Shown piece by piece: positions 1 to 13,649 of a stretch of 64,000 nt of DNA. The position numbers and the translations under genes are program-made. The notes below the pieces were generated by a model. It searched no databases, was not told where the DNA came from, and was given only the letters and a program-made list of their open reading frames with translations. How positions within the stretch are numbered: position 1 is the stretch's first letter; every line of letters begins with the position of its first letter. Source of the DNA: Maea johnstoni (lineage: Eukaryota; Annelida; Polychaeta; Spionida; Magelonidae); contig OZ012693.1 in the NCBI GenBank assembly GCA_963942565.1, positions 3,295,038 through 3,359,037 of the forward strand, given 5' to 3'.

Positions 1-1044
1 GTTGCTATTCATTATAGCCTACCGATTAAACGCATGGTATGGTATTCGACTAGGTGGCAGTGGCATCTAAAACTTACAAACCATTTATTATAGATCCATT
101 GGAAATATACCCCACATTTAGAAATCCATGGAACCTTGCATAAGCTATCATTGTCAGTTCCCATTTGAAAAATAAATATAACAAAGGGGGTCACCAGTCA
201 TCCCGTCCATATAGGTGGCGCCAAAGTGGCACTAAATTTGCAAATTTCACGTCTAAAATTGAAAGTCCATTTAACCCCCCCCCCCCCCCACATTAAGAAT
301 AAAGTGTTTCATATACTCATCTCTCTCTCTCTCTCTCTCTCTACATACCTGTAGGTTTCCCCCTCCTGACTGCAGGACTGCAGCTGTGATGTGATGTCCT
401 CCCCTGTGCTTGTTACCCAGATATTTAATGTGAGCGACAGGTGAAGCGAAACCGTCTATGCTGACACATTCTGGCACAGGAATGATGAACTGCCTGCTGT
501 GTTAAGTGCCAATACGGATATACTTTATCATATTCACTAGTAACTACAGGCAATGATATGAATATGTGGAATTTTCAAAATCTATAACACTGTTCCATTG
601 ATATTGGAAAACACACAAAAATCATAAACTAATTTCGTACGTTTGAATGTAAATTTTCTTACTTTTCCTTCTTTTATTTTTGTTCTCCTCTGTTGTATAT
701 AGCTAAAGTGGTTAACGACGTTCTATGCTATAGTTTTCGAGTTTGCTTTATTTTGTGTGTATATTTCCTCTCTTCTAAGGACTTTCCTGTTACTGCTTTG
801 GTTTGTAATGATACTACAGCCAATAAAGGTAAATACACACACGAAAAGTGATCTATTATTACTCACATTACCATATATCATAAGGCCCAAACAATGGGTT
901 CTATAAAGGAGTACACACTTAAGTTTACTATACCTCATGTGAGGATTCTTGATTCTGGTTGGCCAAGTGCCCTAGATTAATCGTCATGTTATACTCACTA
1001 CTTAGTGACAGGCTGTTGTCCTTAACAGCGGGTGTTATTCAATC
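1..1044. other. Copy A left flank, no gene seen
   Basis: Contains a poly-C run near 280 and a short (CT)n run at 320-342. No exon or terminal repeats recognised. In copy B (36330-36545) a ~130-bp piece holding a conserved NNN-TTATTCGTTTGAAATG motif is present twice, whereas copy A (540-610) has only part of one. Confidence 0.6.
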
Positions 1045-1154
1045 AAATAACACACAGCAACAGCGTGTGTTAATTTATTAACACACAGCAACAGCGTGTG
1101 CTAATTGATTAGCACACAGCAACAGAGGCGTGTGCTAATTGATTAGCACACGCT
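1045..1154. repeat. Tandem array of palindromic ~33-bp units, copy A
   Basis: About three and a half units, each with CACACAGCAACAG and GCGTGTGCTAAT. The right end forms a near-perfect palindrome (GCGTGTGCTAAT / ATTAGCACACGC, 2-bp loop). A separate 10-bp stem hairpin (CCTGTGGGGT / ACCCCACAGG) lies at 1247-1272. Function unknown. Confidence 0.8.
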
Positions 1155-2799
1155 AGCCGGTATACCCGCGAACATCCATAGAGCTTGTCGAGTTTTTCCC
1201 CTTTTGTGTTTTGTATTTTGTTCAGTATAATAAAACAAATATGACACCCCTGTGGGGTGTTCACCCCACAGGTATGTTATATGTGTATAATATACGCAGA
1301 GCAGACAGAACAGTGTTCACATTAGTGATATACATCACAATTAATATACTACTATGCAGCATTTATTGTATTTTCAAAATTAACATACTAGCGTTAATTA
1401 TACCATTTAGAGATTCCTCTAAAGCATATGATTATCTCTCAAAACAGTTACTAAATCGCCTCAGGTGGTTTAAAAGGTATATGTTCACATATATCTTAAT
1501 TTGAAAATTAGATTAATACATTCACGAAAAATGGAAATATTTAAGAGATCAATTTTCAAAATGAAGTTTAAAAGCATAAAGCTAATTGCAATATATTAAA
1601 TTGTCTTATTTCAAAGCGCAATTTCTATAATTTAACTTCATATACGTTACACCGATCCATTATATATGGAGATATCTACTTGAAAAGGATGAAAAGTCAA
1701 GTGGCCACTAGTGCTTTTTGCTACATTAAAACGAGAGGTGCATTAACAATAAGACACTAGACATGTGTGGCAAGTAATTGATGCCCAAAGAATCTCTAGA
1801 AATTATTTTATTCTAAATGTTTCTTACCAGTTTTTTAGCCTTTGCCTGATCTACAATTGTGCAAAGTTTCAAAGAAAATGGATCAGTCGTTTTTAAAGTT
1901 CACCGAATTAAACATTTACGGCTAGAAACTTCACTACGGTAAAAGACGATGGGCGTTACAATGTTGCAATATCGCAAACGTGACGGGACATCCTCAATAA
2001 ACTCACTGAGAAGTTCCCAGGTCGCCAACTCGACGTTTTGATAACAAATACGCATTCATCGATTACTCGTCACACATCTCTAGCATCTAGGGCCCGGATC
2101 TAGGGACATACCCTAGGTATGCACTAACACTGACTAAGGCATAACGTGCCATTGCAAATGCTTGTCAAATTGAAAGTGCTTTCAAGGTGTCAGGTGTCAA
2201 GTGCATTCGATCAAATACAGCACATTCTTGGTGAGAAAGTCATTTGTGGAAATGGAGCCTCTACACTCAACCAGATGTGGATATTAGATCCCTATATAGT
2301 TCTGAATGATCTTATAGTCAAGAAAACATGATCCACTGAAACTAATCATAACCTCGAAATCTGACCATTACGATGGTCCAGGTGTGCACGGCAGAATTTA
2401 AAAAAGAAATCTGTCGTTTTCCAAAAAAACAAACAGCGGATTTATTTTTCTTTTCTGCCGTTCACACCTGCACCATCGTACATGTAGACCAGAACATCAG
2501 TGAGCCTATTTAGTTTTCTTCGAAGTATCGTGCGGAAAAAACTATAGGAAGTGTGGCAGATGTACTCGATGAACGTATGAAGCAGGATGACCCAATGTGA
2601 TTCTCTTAACGTCGCAAGGTTTGTTGGATATTAATGAAATAAATCAACGAAAACATCATACGGTTTTATTTTGTAAGCTCAAGGTTATTTTGAGTACACT
2701 TCTACATATTTTCATTTTTACCATTTCATAACAAATATGAATAGCTGCATTTACATGAACATTCCAAACTAAACTTACCATTTACGAAATGATAAATTG
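1155..2799. other. No gene seen, copy A
   Basis: AT-rich sequence aligning with 37135-38917 with scattered indels. No exon with convincing splice sites or protein similarity found. Confidence 0.6.
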
Positions 2800-2803
2800 T
2801 TAA

Positions 2804-3020
2804 CCCATTAACACTTCAGAGTTCCTCCAGAAATTGTTCTCTGAAGATACTTTTGACGATGACTTTTGAATTGAGAAGAATTTTGAAATGTTTTTGAATG
2901 ACAGGTGTTGTTAATGCTCTGATCACACTTCTCCTTCAAATATTTTACCAATTATGCTTTAACCTGAAATATTTCATCAACATTGTCAGGCTGGTGTTGG
3001 CTGCTGTGGGCATTAATGGG
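2804..3020 (+). mobile_element. TTAA MITE, second family (CCCATTAATGC ends), copy A
   Basis: Begins TTAA|CCCATTAACAC and ends CATTAATGGG|TTCA. The ends are inverted repeats (CCCATTAATGCTC type). About 217 bp, with a degraded right TTAA; the copy B version keeps TTAA on both sides. Confidence 0.7.
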
Positions 3021-5494
3021 TTCACTAAGTCAACTTAAAGATATAAACATACGGCTGCATTAAACATCACAGGGACGTGATAGAAATATCCCAAGGAATA
3101 GATGGCGCATGTTCTACTTGATGTGTTGCGAGGCGAAGCCGAGCATCTCGGATCAAGATGAAGACCATGACGACCACACACGTACCTATAATGAAAAAAT
3201 AATTTCGTTTTTTTTTTCAAAAGAACACGACACATAAAGAATTTTAACATTTTGAATTATTTACAATTTTTTGAAATTTAAATATTGAACTTTTATAATT
3301 TTACTAAATTTCAACTTGTTATAAAGACTGGCTAGGAAAACATGGACACGTTACAGTTGTATAAACTTTGATCCTAAAACTGATTCTCTCCGTTAGAGGT
3401 GTTTGTGAATCGTACATATCCCTAACCAGTCCTGGAACTCAATATCTGCGTATCCGATATAACTCATTCATACTTAGAGCAGCCAAAAAGACTGACTAGT
3501 TTGATGTTATCTTCCTTATGAAAGCATATTTTGGAAAATAGTTGAGGAAGAAATGTTTTCGATGGCCAAACAAACCACCTTCCCTCAAATAAATGTAAAT
3601 TAACGCCTAACTCTGCAATTGTTTTCGGAATGATAATAGCCCCAAACAACATTTTTGAAGAGCTCAGAAGCATAGATGTGTTAAACCATATTGATGTCTA
3701 CATCCTTAAGCCAGGAATCTTATCTGTTACAGCATGTGGTGGCATACTGATCTAATTACTAGATTCGCATAAAGTCAACAATAGTGCTCGGTAATTTTCC
3801 ATAATAGCATGTTTAATAGTTTTACCAAGCAGGATGCTGTCTAGTAGTACTGACACCCACGTTTTTTTCTTTTGGCAAATATGCCTTACTGAAATTATGA
3901 AGTAATGTGGCTTATGGGGATAACTTATCATTAATATAAGCCCTATCAGAGAAGTTGATTAGAGTTTGTCTAAGAAACATTTCAATTTTCTTTTCCCCTC
4001 GAAATGGCCAAAGTCGATTCCAATCTGGTTGGTATATATTTTAGAACCTTCAAAGTTGCTACCTGCGTACTATTTCCAATTTCGGAAATTTAGAAAGTGA
4101 AAAAAAAATTCATCACTGACTGAAAACAAAAAATGTAGGAGTATCGGAATTGTGGCATTCCGTAAATATTCCATTTCAAAACGATGCATTATGGCCCCGG
4201 ATAGGGGTAGTTTTGGCCCAACCACAATAATTAGAGAAATAAGCTCAGGCTGGAGATATGGATCTGCCTCGTATGGTAGTCTGAGGGCTGAACTAATCTT
4301 TTCTCACTGAAAGGTCTTGTCTGAACCCGAGATTATCTTATTAAATACCTTCGCAATAAAGCTCAGTTTTACAAAGTATTTGAAATAGAATTGTTGTTAG
4401 GGGTTCTGCTTAAAATTGTTCATTACAAAAAATTCATTATCAGAATATGCTTTTTCAGTTTCTTTTGGTTAGATATCACCGAAATAGTCACTAATTGTTT
4501 GGTTTGCTGCTGGAATATAAGATGGTCGATCTACTAGTCAAATGTGGTAGCAGCCATGTGATGTTTGCGGGCAAATTGTGCCTCACCAGCCTGCCCCCCC
4601 CCCCCCCCTTTTTTTAGTTATTCTACTCTGGGGCAGTTGACTTTTGAAGGTACTTATCAAGGGTGGATCCAGGTTTTTGCACAGAGGCTTCACTCTCAGT
4701 CTGTAAGAGGGGGATTAGTCTTAACAGAGAGGAAGATCCACACTGTTGTTTTATACAATACTGATATTAAGTTTATAAAATCTCTTGAACCCCTGTTTGG
4801 GTCTGAAACCTGCAATCCCCACCATTGGGACACTAATACAGGGAACTTAAAACCATGCCATTCTCACACATTTCTGGATTATTTTATATTTGAGAATAAA
4901 CATGTCTTGATGAATTTGTCCTAGCACATATTTCTTTATCATTTTACATAGGCCTACATAATTTGAAAGTTGTTGGGTTAATTTGATAAGAATTACTCAG
5001 CTAAGGATCCCATAGTTTTCATTTTTAAACAATTGAATGGGTACCGACATATTATCAAATTAATATTTCTTGCTGCAATCACTATCATTATAAGTATCAA
5101 GGCAATATGATTAATATAGGTTCTCTGCAAGTCTCCAATGCCGTGCAGCGTCCAATTAATGCTCAGAAATATATGTACACACCAGCCATATACCCCCTCT
5201 GGTGGGGAAATGGATAACTATAGTTATAAATCAACAACTTACTGTACATTAGAATTGCACTGGAGAGTAGCTCAAATTAACATGTTAGAAAGAAGCAGTC
5301 AGTGATCAACATCCAACAAAACACATGTATTTTTCAAAGTTTTACTTTATTTAGAAGATATTCCCAGTAGGTCAATCCGAACATATCAGTTCTGAGAGAG
5401 ATGCATTCTAAGTTTACAATAATAGTGGTCAGCTAAGTGTTCACGCAATAGCTAATCAATCACTCTTCAACCTATCCATGCTCAGAGTTGACCC
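3021..5494. other. No gene seen, copy A
   Basis: Contains a poly-C run near 4597 and a GGATCCAGG-containing stretch near 4674 like the one at 22982. A weak minus-strand open stretch at 3085-3190 changes too much between copies to look coding. Copy B carries an extra ~535 bp here (40066-40600). Confidence 0.55.
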
Positions 5495-5498
5495 TCAA

Positions 5499-5701
5499 CG
5501 CTTATGCTGCTGATGGCTGTTGGCCAATACAAAATGATGCAAAGATCCTGAAAAATCACTGGAACCCTGGCAAATGGGTATTCATATGAGAGTACTCAGC
5601 GAGAGCTTTCTAATGAATACCAACAAGACAGGGTTTAGATGGTTTTCAAAGATTTTTGCTTTTTTGTGCATTAGACGAAAGTAGCCTCAGCATTGGAAGG
5701 G
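5499..5701 (+). mobile_element. piggyBac-like MITE, family 1
   Basis: Family 1 is ~205 bp, flanked by TTAA, with ends CCCTTATGCTGCTGG and GCATTGGAAGGG. Here the left flank is TCAA. The right TTAA (5702-5705) is shared with the next copy, so two elements are head to tail. Confidence 0.8.
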
Positions 5702-5705
5702 TTAA

Positions 5706-5881
5706 CGCTTATGCTGCTGGTGGCTAATTCAACTAATACAAAATGATGCAAAACACCTGAAAAATGACTGAAACCCTGGCAAATGGGTGCTTACCAACTA
5801 GAGCTTTCTAATGAGTACCAACATGACAGGGTTTGGATGGTTTTCAAAAATCTTAGCATTTGTGCTTTGGCATTGGAAGGG
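5706..5881 (+). mobile_element. piggyBac-like MITE, family 1
   Basis: Directly follows the previous copy through one shared TTAA. A ~16-bp internal deletion near the right end is absent from the copy B version (42346-42537). Confidence 0.8.
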
Positions 5882-6340
5882 TTAATTGTCATCTGGGTGC
5901 TATGATACTATACAAAATAACATACATTGTCTAAGAATTTATGCTTTTATTTTAAAGTTATTTTTCAAAAGTCTCAAGCATGTGAGTAAATTTTCTTGGG
6001 TAAATTCTGAGCATGAACGGGTCTATCACTGCACTATGCGCTCTCTCATTCCATAAATAAGCAAGATGTTCTATGATACATAGTTTTGGGGCATTTCTTC
6101 TCAGAGAGCTAAAATGGTCTAAAGTTCAAGCAAACATCTGACAAGATGGCAAGCCTATTCTGATGGTCTCTTCCTCAATCAAAGCATAGTCTGGATAATA
6201 TTTGAAGCAGAAATGTTAATAAGAAATATACCAACCACTCTCCTTCTAAAATTTAGTGATTTGACGTTTGATTCTTAATTAATTTCATATGATTCATAGC
6301 TCCAGACACAACTTACCGATGGTAAGCATAAATACAGTTT

Positions 6341-6499
6341 ACCCTTGTGCTGCTGACTGAAACCCTGGCATATGGGTACTCATCTGAGAGTACTCAATGA
6401 GACCTATCTAATGAATACCAATTTGACAGGGTTCAGATGGTTTTCAAATATCTTTGCATCCTTGTGCTTTGGATGAAAGTAGTCTTAGCATTGGAAGGG
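6341..6499 (+). mobile_element. piggyBac-like MITE, family 1, internally deleted
   Basis: Jumps from CCCTTGTGCTGCTG to the middle ACTGAAACCCTGG motif; the first ~50 bp of the body are missing. The right end GGAAGGG is followed by TTGA. Confidence 0.7.
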
Positions 6500-6623
6500 T
6501 TGAGGCAAATTTTGAAACCTGTCAAGAAAAACGACAGAAGACACAACTCAAAAGTGGCCCTTCAAGACAGGTGGTCTTCCTCAACATGTGACAAATTACT
6601 TATTTTGTACCTGGGGAAATTAA

Positions 6624-6824
6624 CCCCTATGCTGCTGAGGTCTAACTCAATATCAAATGATGACAAAAAGCTGGGAAATGGCTGAAACCCTGGCATATGC
6701 ATACTCATCTGATAGCACTCAATGAGACCTTTCATGTGAATACCCACATGACTTGGTTCGGAAGATTTTTATAATTTTTAACATTTTTGTGCATTGGACG
6801 AAAATAACCTCAGCATCAGAAGGG
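6624..6824 (+). mobile_element. piggyBac-like MITE, family 1 (diverged)
   Basis: TTAA on both sides (6620, 6825). The right TTAA is at once the left TTAA of a second-family MITE at 6829. Confidence 0.75.
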
Positions 6825-6828
6825 TTAA

Positions 6829-6965
6829 CCCATCAATGCTTACAGTGGCGAAAAAGCAGACTGAGAATTTTGGTGTACTATAATGGGAAAAGGCATAGTA
6901 AGGAAATTATTTGAGTGAGAAATCTCAATCAGAATACGACCAACAACTCTCAACAGGGTTGTGAC
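6829..6965 (+). mobile_element. Second-family TTAA MITE, truncated
   Basis: Starts CCCATCAATGCTTACAGTGG after TTAA and carries the GAAATTATTTGAG motif, but the right terminus is not recognisable. Confidence 0.55.
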
Positions 6966-7320
6966 AAATAATATATTTAGTACCTTGGGAAAATTATGAA
7001 CAGGTCTTTATATACAGGTCTCTAGCAATAAGTAGTCACTCAAACAGGTTTTATCTTATGTGCATCAGCAGAGAAAATCTCAATAAATTATGAGAGAGCT
7101 ATAATTCTATTGCTAGAAGTGCTAGCCTGCTTGCTGTGGCAAGTAAAAATGGCTTCTGAGCAAATGGAAATCGCCTTAGACTTGGCCAACAGGGAAAGTT
7201 GAAATTCTAAAACCTGTCTATGATTAAAAACAGGCAAAACCTGTTAAGCCAGCTACTGTCATTCCTACTCATGGCTTAACCCTAAGCACCACTTTTTACC
7301 TAGCATATTCCCACACACAC

Positions 7321-7466
<146 letters not shown>

Positions 7467-7766
7467 GAATTTACTCTGCTTCAAATAATTTAGGTGTATT
7501 CCATAGTTATTTTGATAAGTATCATAGTATCCAGTCAACTGTTTTCAAGGATGACTCTGAGTAAGAATAAGAATAATCCTGTCTGCATCCCAATATTCAC
7601 CAAATATGGTAATATATGAACAATATCTGAAGAGAGATGGTTAAAACGTATGGGAAAACCAACACTGAGTGAAATAGCTCTCCAAGATTTGCTTTGCTGG
7701 CAATACTATCTGTCAAACAATGTATACGCTCCAGATGTGAATCCCACTAAAAGCGAATACACTTAA

Positions 7767-7973
7767 CCCTTCCAATGCTGAGACTACTTTCGTCCAAACC
7801 ACAAGAATGCAAGATTCTTGAAAAACCATTGAAACTCTGTCGTCTTGGTATTCATTTGAAAGCTCTCGCCGAGTACTCTCAGATGAGTACCCATTTGCCA
7901 GGGTTTCAGTAATTTTTCGTGTTTTTTTTGCATCTTTTTGTATTGGCCAAATTAGCCACCAGCAGCATAAGGG
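7767..7973 (-). mobile_element. piggyBac-like MITE, family 1, copy A-specific
   Basis: TTAA at 7763 and 7974, minus orientation. In copy B a plus-orientation copy sits in a TTAA nine bases away (44434-44638). The two are therefore separate insertions rather than one shared by descent. Confidence 0.85.
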
Positions 7974-7977
7974 TTAA

Positions 7978-8867
7978 TATCGGTTTCTTGAACAATAGAC
8001 CGCTGCTAGCATGTTTGCTATATACAGAATAAAAGTGAAATACATATTTAACACAGATGACCCTGTAGCTAACGCCAAAGAAAGCGTTCCGATAGCGATT
8101 GGATTAGTTATCTATCCTTCCGGTTTCTTGCAGAAGAAATAATCCAATGACAGCAGGACTTATTACACACATTCTAACGGCCCCATTTCCTTTCTTGTTG
8201 TCAAGTGCTTCCAGCCTCTGTATGAATGGACACAGGAGTCTATTCAATAGACTAACAAACATCTCACACAACAAAACTACACCTTTACGCATACATGTCT
8301 TACCATCCAAAAAGAGTCCTCACTATTTTTCCATCATCTTTGTGACATGTGTATTTTTCAGAGAGTATTTGAGGAAGAATTGATAATCAGAATCCAACAC
8401 TCTAACCTTTTTCAAATATTTTAGGAATATATGGTTAATTCAAGAGTTATTTCTAAAAGTATTATAAACCAAGATGACACAGTCTGTCTCTTGAGCCTCA
8501 GATAGGTCTTTAATTGCAAAACATATGTCTGTTAAAATAAAACAGTGCATAGGAAATACCATTATCCCTATTTCTGACATTCCCAGGTTTCGCAAATAAG
8601 ACACAGTCTATAGATTACATTATTATTCAAGTCTCATTAACATTAAGTGCTTTACAGTGAAGAGCTATTTTCAGTGAAGGAATATACAATTATTGTAAAA
8701 TTAATAGTGGTACTTTCACCATGCCTAGTTTTGTATGAGAAGAAAGTTTGTCAAATCCTTAAAGTCCATGTCCACAACCCCCACCTCTATAAAGGCCAAG
8801 CCCAGAGTACAACAATAACACAGCATCTGGATGGGATGCATCCCTTTCTCCAAAATAGCCACTGGGA
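7978..8867. other. No gene seen, copy A
   Basis: Well-matched with copy B except for the MITE missing at the TTAA at 8532-8535. Overlapping open frames here have no family signature. Confidence 0.6.
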
Positions 8868-9147
8868 GCCTGTTTCCCTGATGACCGTCTTCTTGGTTTC
8901 CAACAGTCTGTTTCCCTTGGAAACCATCTCCATGGTTTTCACCAACAACAAGCCTGTTTCCCCTGACCGCCATTTCCATGGTTTCCACCAGCAACAACAA
9001 GCCTGTTTCCCTTGGCGACCATCTCCATGGTTTCCATCAACAACAACAAGTGTGTTTTCCTTAGCGACCATCTACCTGGTTACCACCACCAACAACAAGC
9101 CTGTTTCCCTTGACGACCATCTCCATGGTTTCCACCAACAACACCAA
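8868..9147. repeat. ~47-bp minisatellite, copy A
   Basis: Six diverged units with GCCTGTTTCCCTTGG, a CCATCTCCATGG middle and a CCACCAACAACAA end. Lack of stops in several frames on both strands creates long open frames that are a by-product of the repeat. Confidence 0.88.
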
Positions 9148-9674
9148 GCTGCGGTCAACTACCAGGAGCAGGCAGCAGTGCATGCTGGGTCACTGTGAAG
9201 TGTATTTCTAACTCGTCCATGTACAAGGCACCCAGACTTGTGGCCGTCTGACCATCTGACACAAACCTGTATATATTGCAAATTTGGCTAAGATTCAAGA
9301 AATATTTGATTGAAAGTTGCGTCTTCCCATAAGAATACCAACTCTCCATCAAATCTTTCCCCCAAACCGCCATCTTATCTAAAAACCTAGATTATTTTGC
9401 AAATTTAGGTGATGTCGGAAATATATAAGATCCAAAGTTGTGAGTCTTAATATAAGATACAACTCTCCATCAAAAATTTTTCAAACTGCACCACATTATT
9501 TGAGAAGTTTTTAGACAATCTGGATGCCTTTTGTATGAATGGTTTGCAAGATAGAAAGAATAATTGGTTGGTTACTGGTTCTATCACCATTAGGCACTAA
9601 GTGCTCTTCCAAGTTGCAAATTCCCAGTAATGTCTTTGGTTATGATACAAGCCAATAGAAGGAAGAATAAGAAG

Positions 9675-9733
9675 TAGTAGTAGAAGTAGTAGTAGTATGA
9701 GTAGTAGTAGTAGTAGTAGTAGTATAGTCATAC

Positions 9734-9806
<73 letters not shown>
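9675..9806. repeat. (AGT)n microsatellite, copy A
   Basis: Trinucleotide array with a few AGA and CAT interruptions. About 207 bp long in copy B (46532-46738). Confidence 0.95.
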
Positions 9807-9907
9807 TAAAGTACATTGGCAGGGGTGACTTGACTAAGACAAGTACAAGGATTCTGAGCAAGAATATCAAATAAACTTTACCACACAGTCACACACCCAC
9901 CCACACA

Positions 9908-11690
<1,783 letters not shown>

Positions 11691-11727
11691 ATATAAATCA
11701 AATATATATATCTCTAGATAACGACAG

Positions 11728-11733
11728 TTTATT
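11728..11733 (-). promoter_or_regulatory. Candidate polyadenylation signal, MOB2 copy A
   Basis: AATAAA on the minus strand about 120 bp past the MOB2 stop. A second AATAAA lies at 11074-11079, beyond the (TA)n array, so the 3' UTR could be short or could include the microsatellite. Transcript data would decide. Confidence 0.35.
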
Positions 11734-11851
11734 CTGGCTCAGAATCCTAATGCTCAGTCCTTGAGGAGGACAGTGCAAGGGCACATCGGCTAAAAACACC
11801 AACAACTAGCTCCGTTCAACCCACGACCTCAACTCGGCCCACCACCCTGGG

Positions 11852-12282
11852 CTATGTGGCGGAGGCCGAGGTCGTGGCGCTCGCAGTCTCTCGATTGACA
11901 TCTTGGTTCTCTTTCTCCTCTCCACTGGTGCTTTGGCTCGGCTGCTCTGTTTTCTCCGCGGTGTCGGCGTCGTCGTCGCCCGCGTCCCCGGAATCTCCGT
12001 CATCGTTAGAGTTGGAGGAGCAAAATGGCGGCACGCTCGGCGCGTTCTGAACCACCTCCAAGGCCTTCGACAAGTCATGTAAAATGTCTGTCTCCTTCTC
12101 GTCCGTTAAGTTGAATTGCCTATTGAAGAGCATGAAGTGCAGGAATAGCGTGTTTAAATGTCCGTGCATGTTCAATGTCACTATCTCCTTAAAGTGCGAT
12201 TGGTATATATGTGCTAGGACTTGGAACAGGTATCTGTGGATCTTCTTCACTACCACATCGAAAGCACTGGGGAAGACATTGC
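11852..12282 (-). CDS. MOB2: MOB2 last coding exon with stop, copy A
   Basis: 431-bp exon, acceptor TTTTTTCAG beside 12282, stop TAG at 11852-11854. It starts NVFPSAFDVVVKKI and carries LAHIYQSHF, whose two histidines (H153, H158 of the partial protein) complete the zinc site. It then has HGHLNTLFLHF and the typical FNLTDEKETD close of the MOB fold. After the fold comes a ~65-residue low-complexity tail rich in S, D, E and T, longer than in vertebrate MOB2. The exon is CpG-rich, unlike its surroundings. Two synonymous differences from copy B and an identical protein argue that both copies are, or recently were, under constraint. Confidence 0.95.
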
Positions 12283-12335
12283 CTGAAAAAAGCAAAGAAC
12301 ACTCAGTTTTAAAACATATTTAAACAAAATACATA

Positions 12336-12990
12336 ATGACTAAGAACCCACCTTTTACCTTATTGGGTCAGGCCAAAGGTCTTTAACTTGAGAGTCAGCC
12401 CAAAAGCTTTGACCAATGTCCAAATATCTTGTAATAACTAGAGCTGCACTCACGGAGGGAGATCAACTCATGAGCTCACCACCGGTTTGACTCGTGAGCT
12501 CATGAGCTCACGGAAGTTCCGATTTTCCAACAGAATAATTATTTTCCACCCCAGCTATTAAGAAATAAATATTTATTGGCGGAGATTTATTCACATTGCC
12601 ATGTTTATTTAATTTTAAAACGTGCTGAATAGGTACAAAGGTCAGAATAACACTCAACACAGCTTGAATGTTTACATTGGAGATTGTAAAGAAGACATGA
12701 CCGCGATAAGCAGTTATGTACGTATGTTTATAATGTGTGTTAGGTGCTCTGTGTTACGTTTGTGTTCCCAACATAGACAAGCTCACGATTTGAACACTTC
12801 TGCTTGAGCTTGGCGAGTTTGGCCCCGGGCTCGAGCCACTCAAGTTCGTGAGTGGTGAGTGCAGCTCTAGTAATAACACAAGCAATCACTTATATAATCA
12901 TTTGACAACCCTTTATCTTTTTTAGATTACTGTAGAATAGGTATATATCGCGCTACCAAAATTTAGCGAAAAGCAGATTTTTCGTTTTTT
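12336..12990. mobile_element. A-only 655-bp insertion flanked by 15-bp direct repeats
   Basis: TAAACAAAATACATA stands at 12321-12335 and at 12991-13005; copy B has one version (near 49512) and no insert. The first ~100 bp and the piece after the nested hAT MITE match 14117-14270 of the same intron, so it is a second copy of that ~150-bp segment with a MITE inside. The long direct repeats resemble target-primed retrotransposition, but the element family is not recognised. Confidence 0.7.
12439..12869. mobile_element. hAT MITE, 8-bp target duplication
   Basis: Ends TAGAGCTGCACTCAC and GTGAGTGCAGCTCTA are perfect inverted repeats. GTAATAAC flanks both sides (12431 and 12870). The related unfilled sequence near 14212 has one GTAATAAC. 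The body holds GAGCTC-rich palindromes. No transposase. Confidence 0.9.
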
Positions 12991-13290
12991 TAAACAAAAT
13001 ACATAGGCTGCCTCGATCGTGTATCAATTAACTAAAAAAATATTCTTCTGACTTTGGTCATAACTTTCTAAATAAACGAATTTCAAGAAAAAAAAAGTTG
13101 ATACAAATTCATCCTTCATCTCTTCTTCTTATATTTTGATGATAATGCTTTCTCAAGAGGTTATTTTCATAAGGCACGAATGAGTTAACCAATCATGTTT
13201 ATAGTTTCATTGAAAAGAGTGCCTATCACAATCATCTTGATGATCCTTAATTGCAAAGGTTAAACCCTTATGTGGACCATTAGGGGTTAA

Positions 13291-13488
13291 CCCTTACGTT
13301 GCTGAGGCTACTTTTGGTCAATTAATAAAACCAATTAATTGTTTAAAAATTATCTATACCATCATATTGGTATTAATTTGAAAACTCTTGCTGAGTACTA
13401 TCACTATCAGATGAATAGCAATATACAAGAGTTTAAGTCATTTTTCAAATTATTTGCATTATTTCACTTTGAATAAATTAGCTACCAG
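13291..13488 (-). mobile_element. piggyBac-like MITE, family 1, old copy
   Basis: TTAA on both sides, heavily diverged. The right TTAA (13489-13492) is shared with the next copy. Confidence 0.6.
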
Positions 13489-13492
13489 TTAA

Positions 13493-13644
13493 CCCTTCCA
13501 ATGCTGAGGTTACTTTCGTCCAAAGCACAAGGAGGCAAAGATTTTTGAAAACCATCTAAACCCTATCATGTTGGTATCAGTCATTTTTCAGGGTTTTTAT
13601 TTCATTTTGTATTGATCAAAGTAGCCCCAGCAGCATTAGAAGGG
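13493..13644 (-). mobile_element. piggyBac-like MITE, family 1, ~50-bp internal deletion
   Basis: CCCTTCCAATGCTGAGG start, AGCAGCATTAGAAGGG end, TTAA both sides. The same deletion is in copy B (50107). Confidence 0.8.
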
Positions 13645-13649
13645 TTAAG

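Noticed and set aside
3085-3190. Minus-strand exon with a GTACGTGTGTGGTC start
   Set aside because: Too many changes between copies, including likely amino-acid changes; no protein family recognised.
8647-9198. 183-codon frame over the 47-bp minisatellite
   Set aside because: The frame is broken differently in copy B, and the opposite strand is equally open; a repeat artefact.
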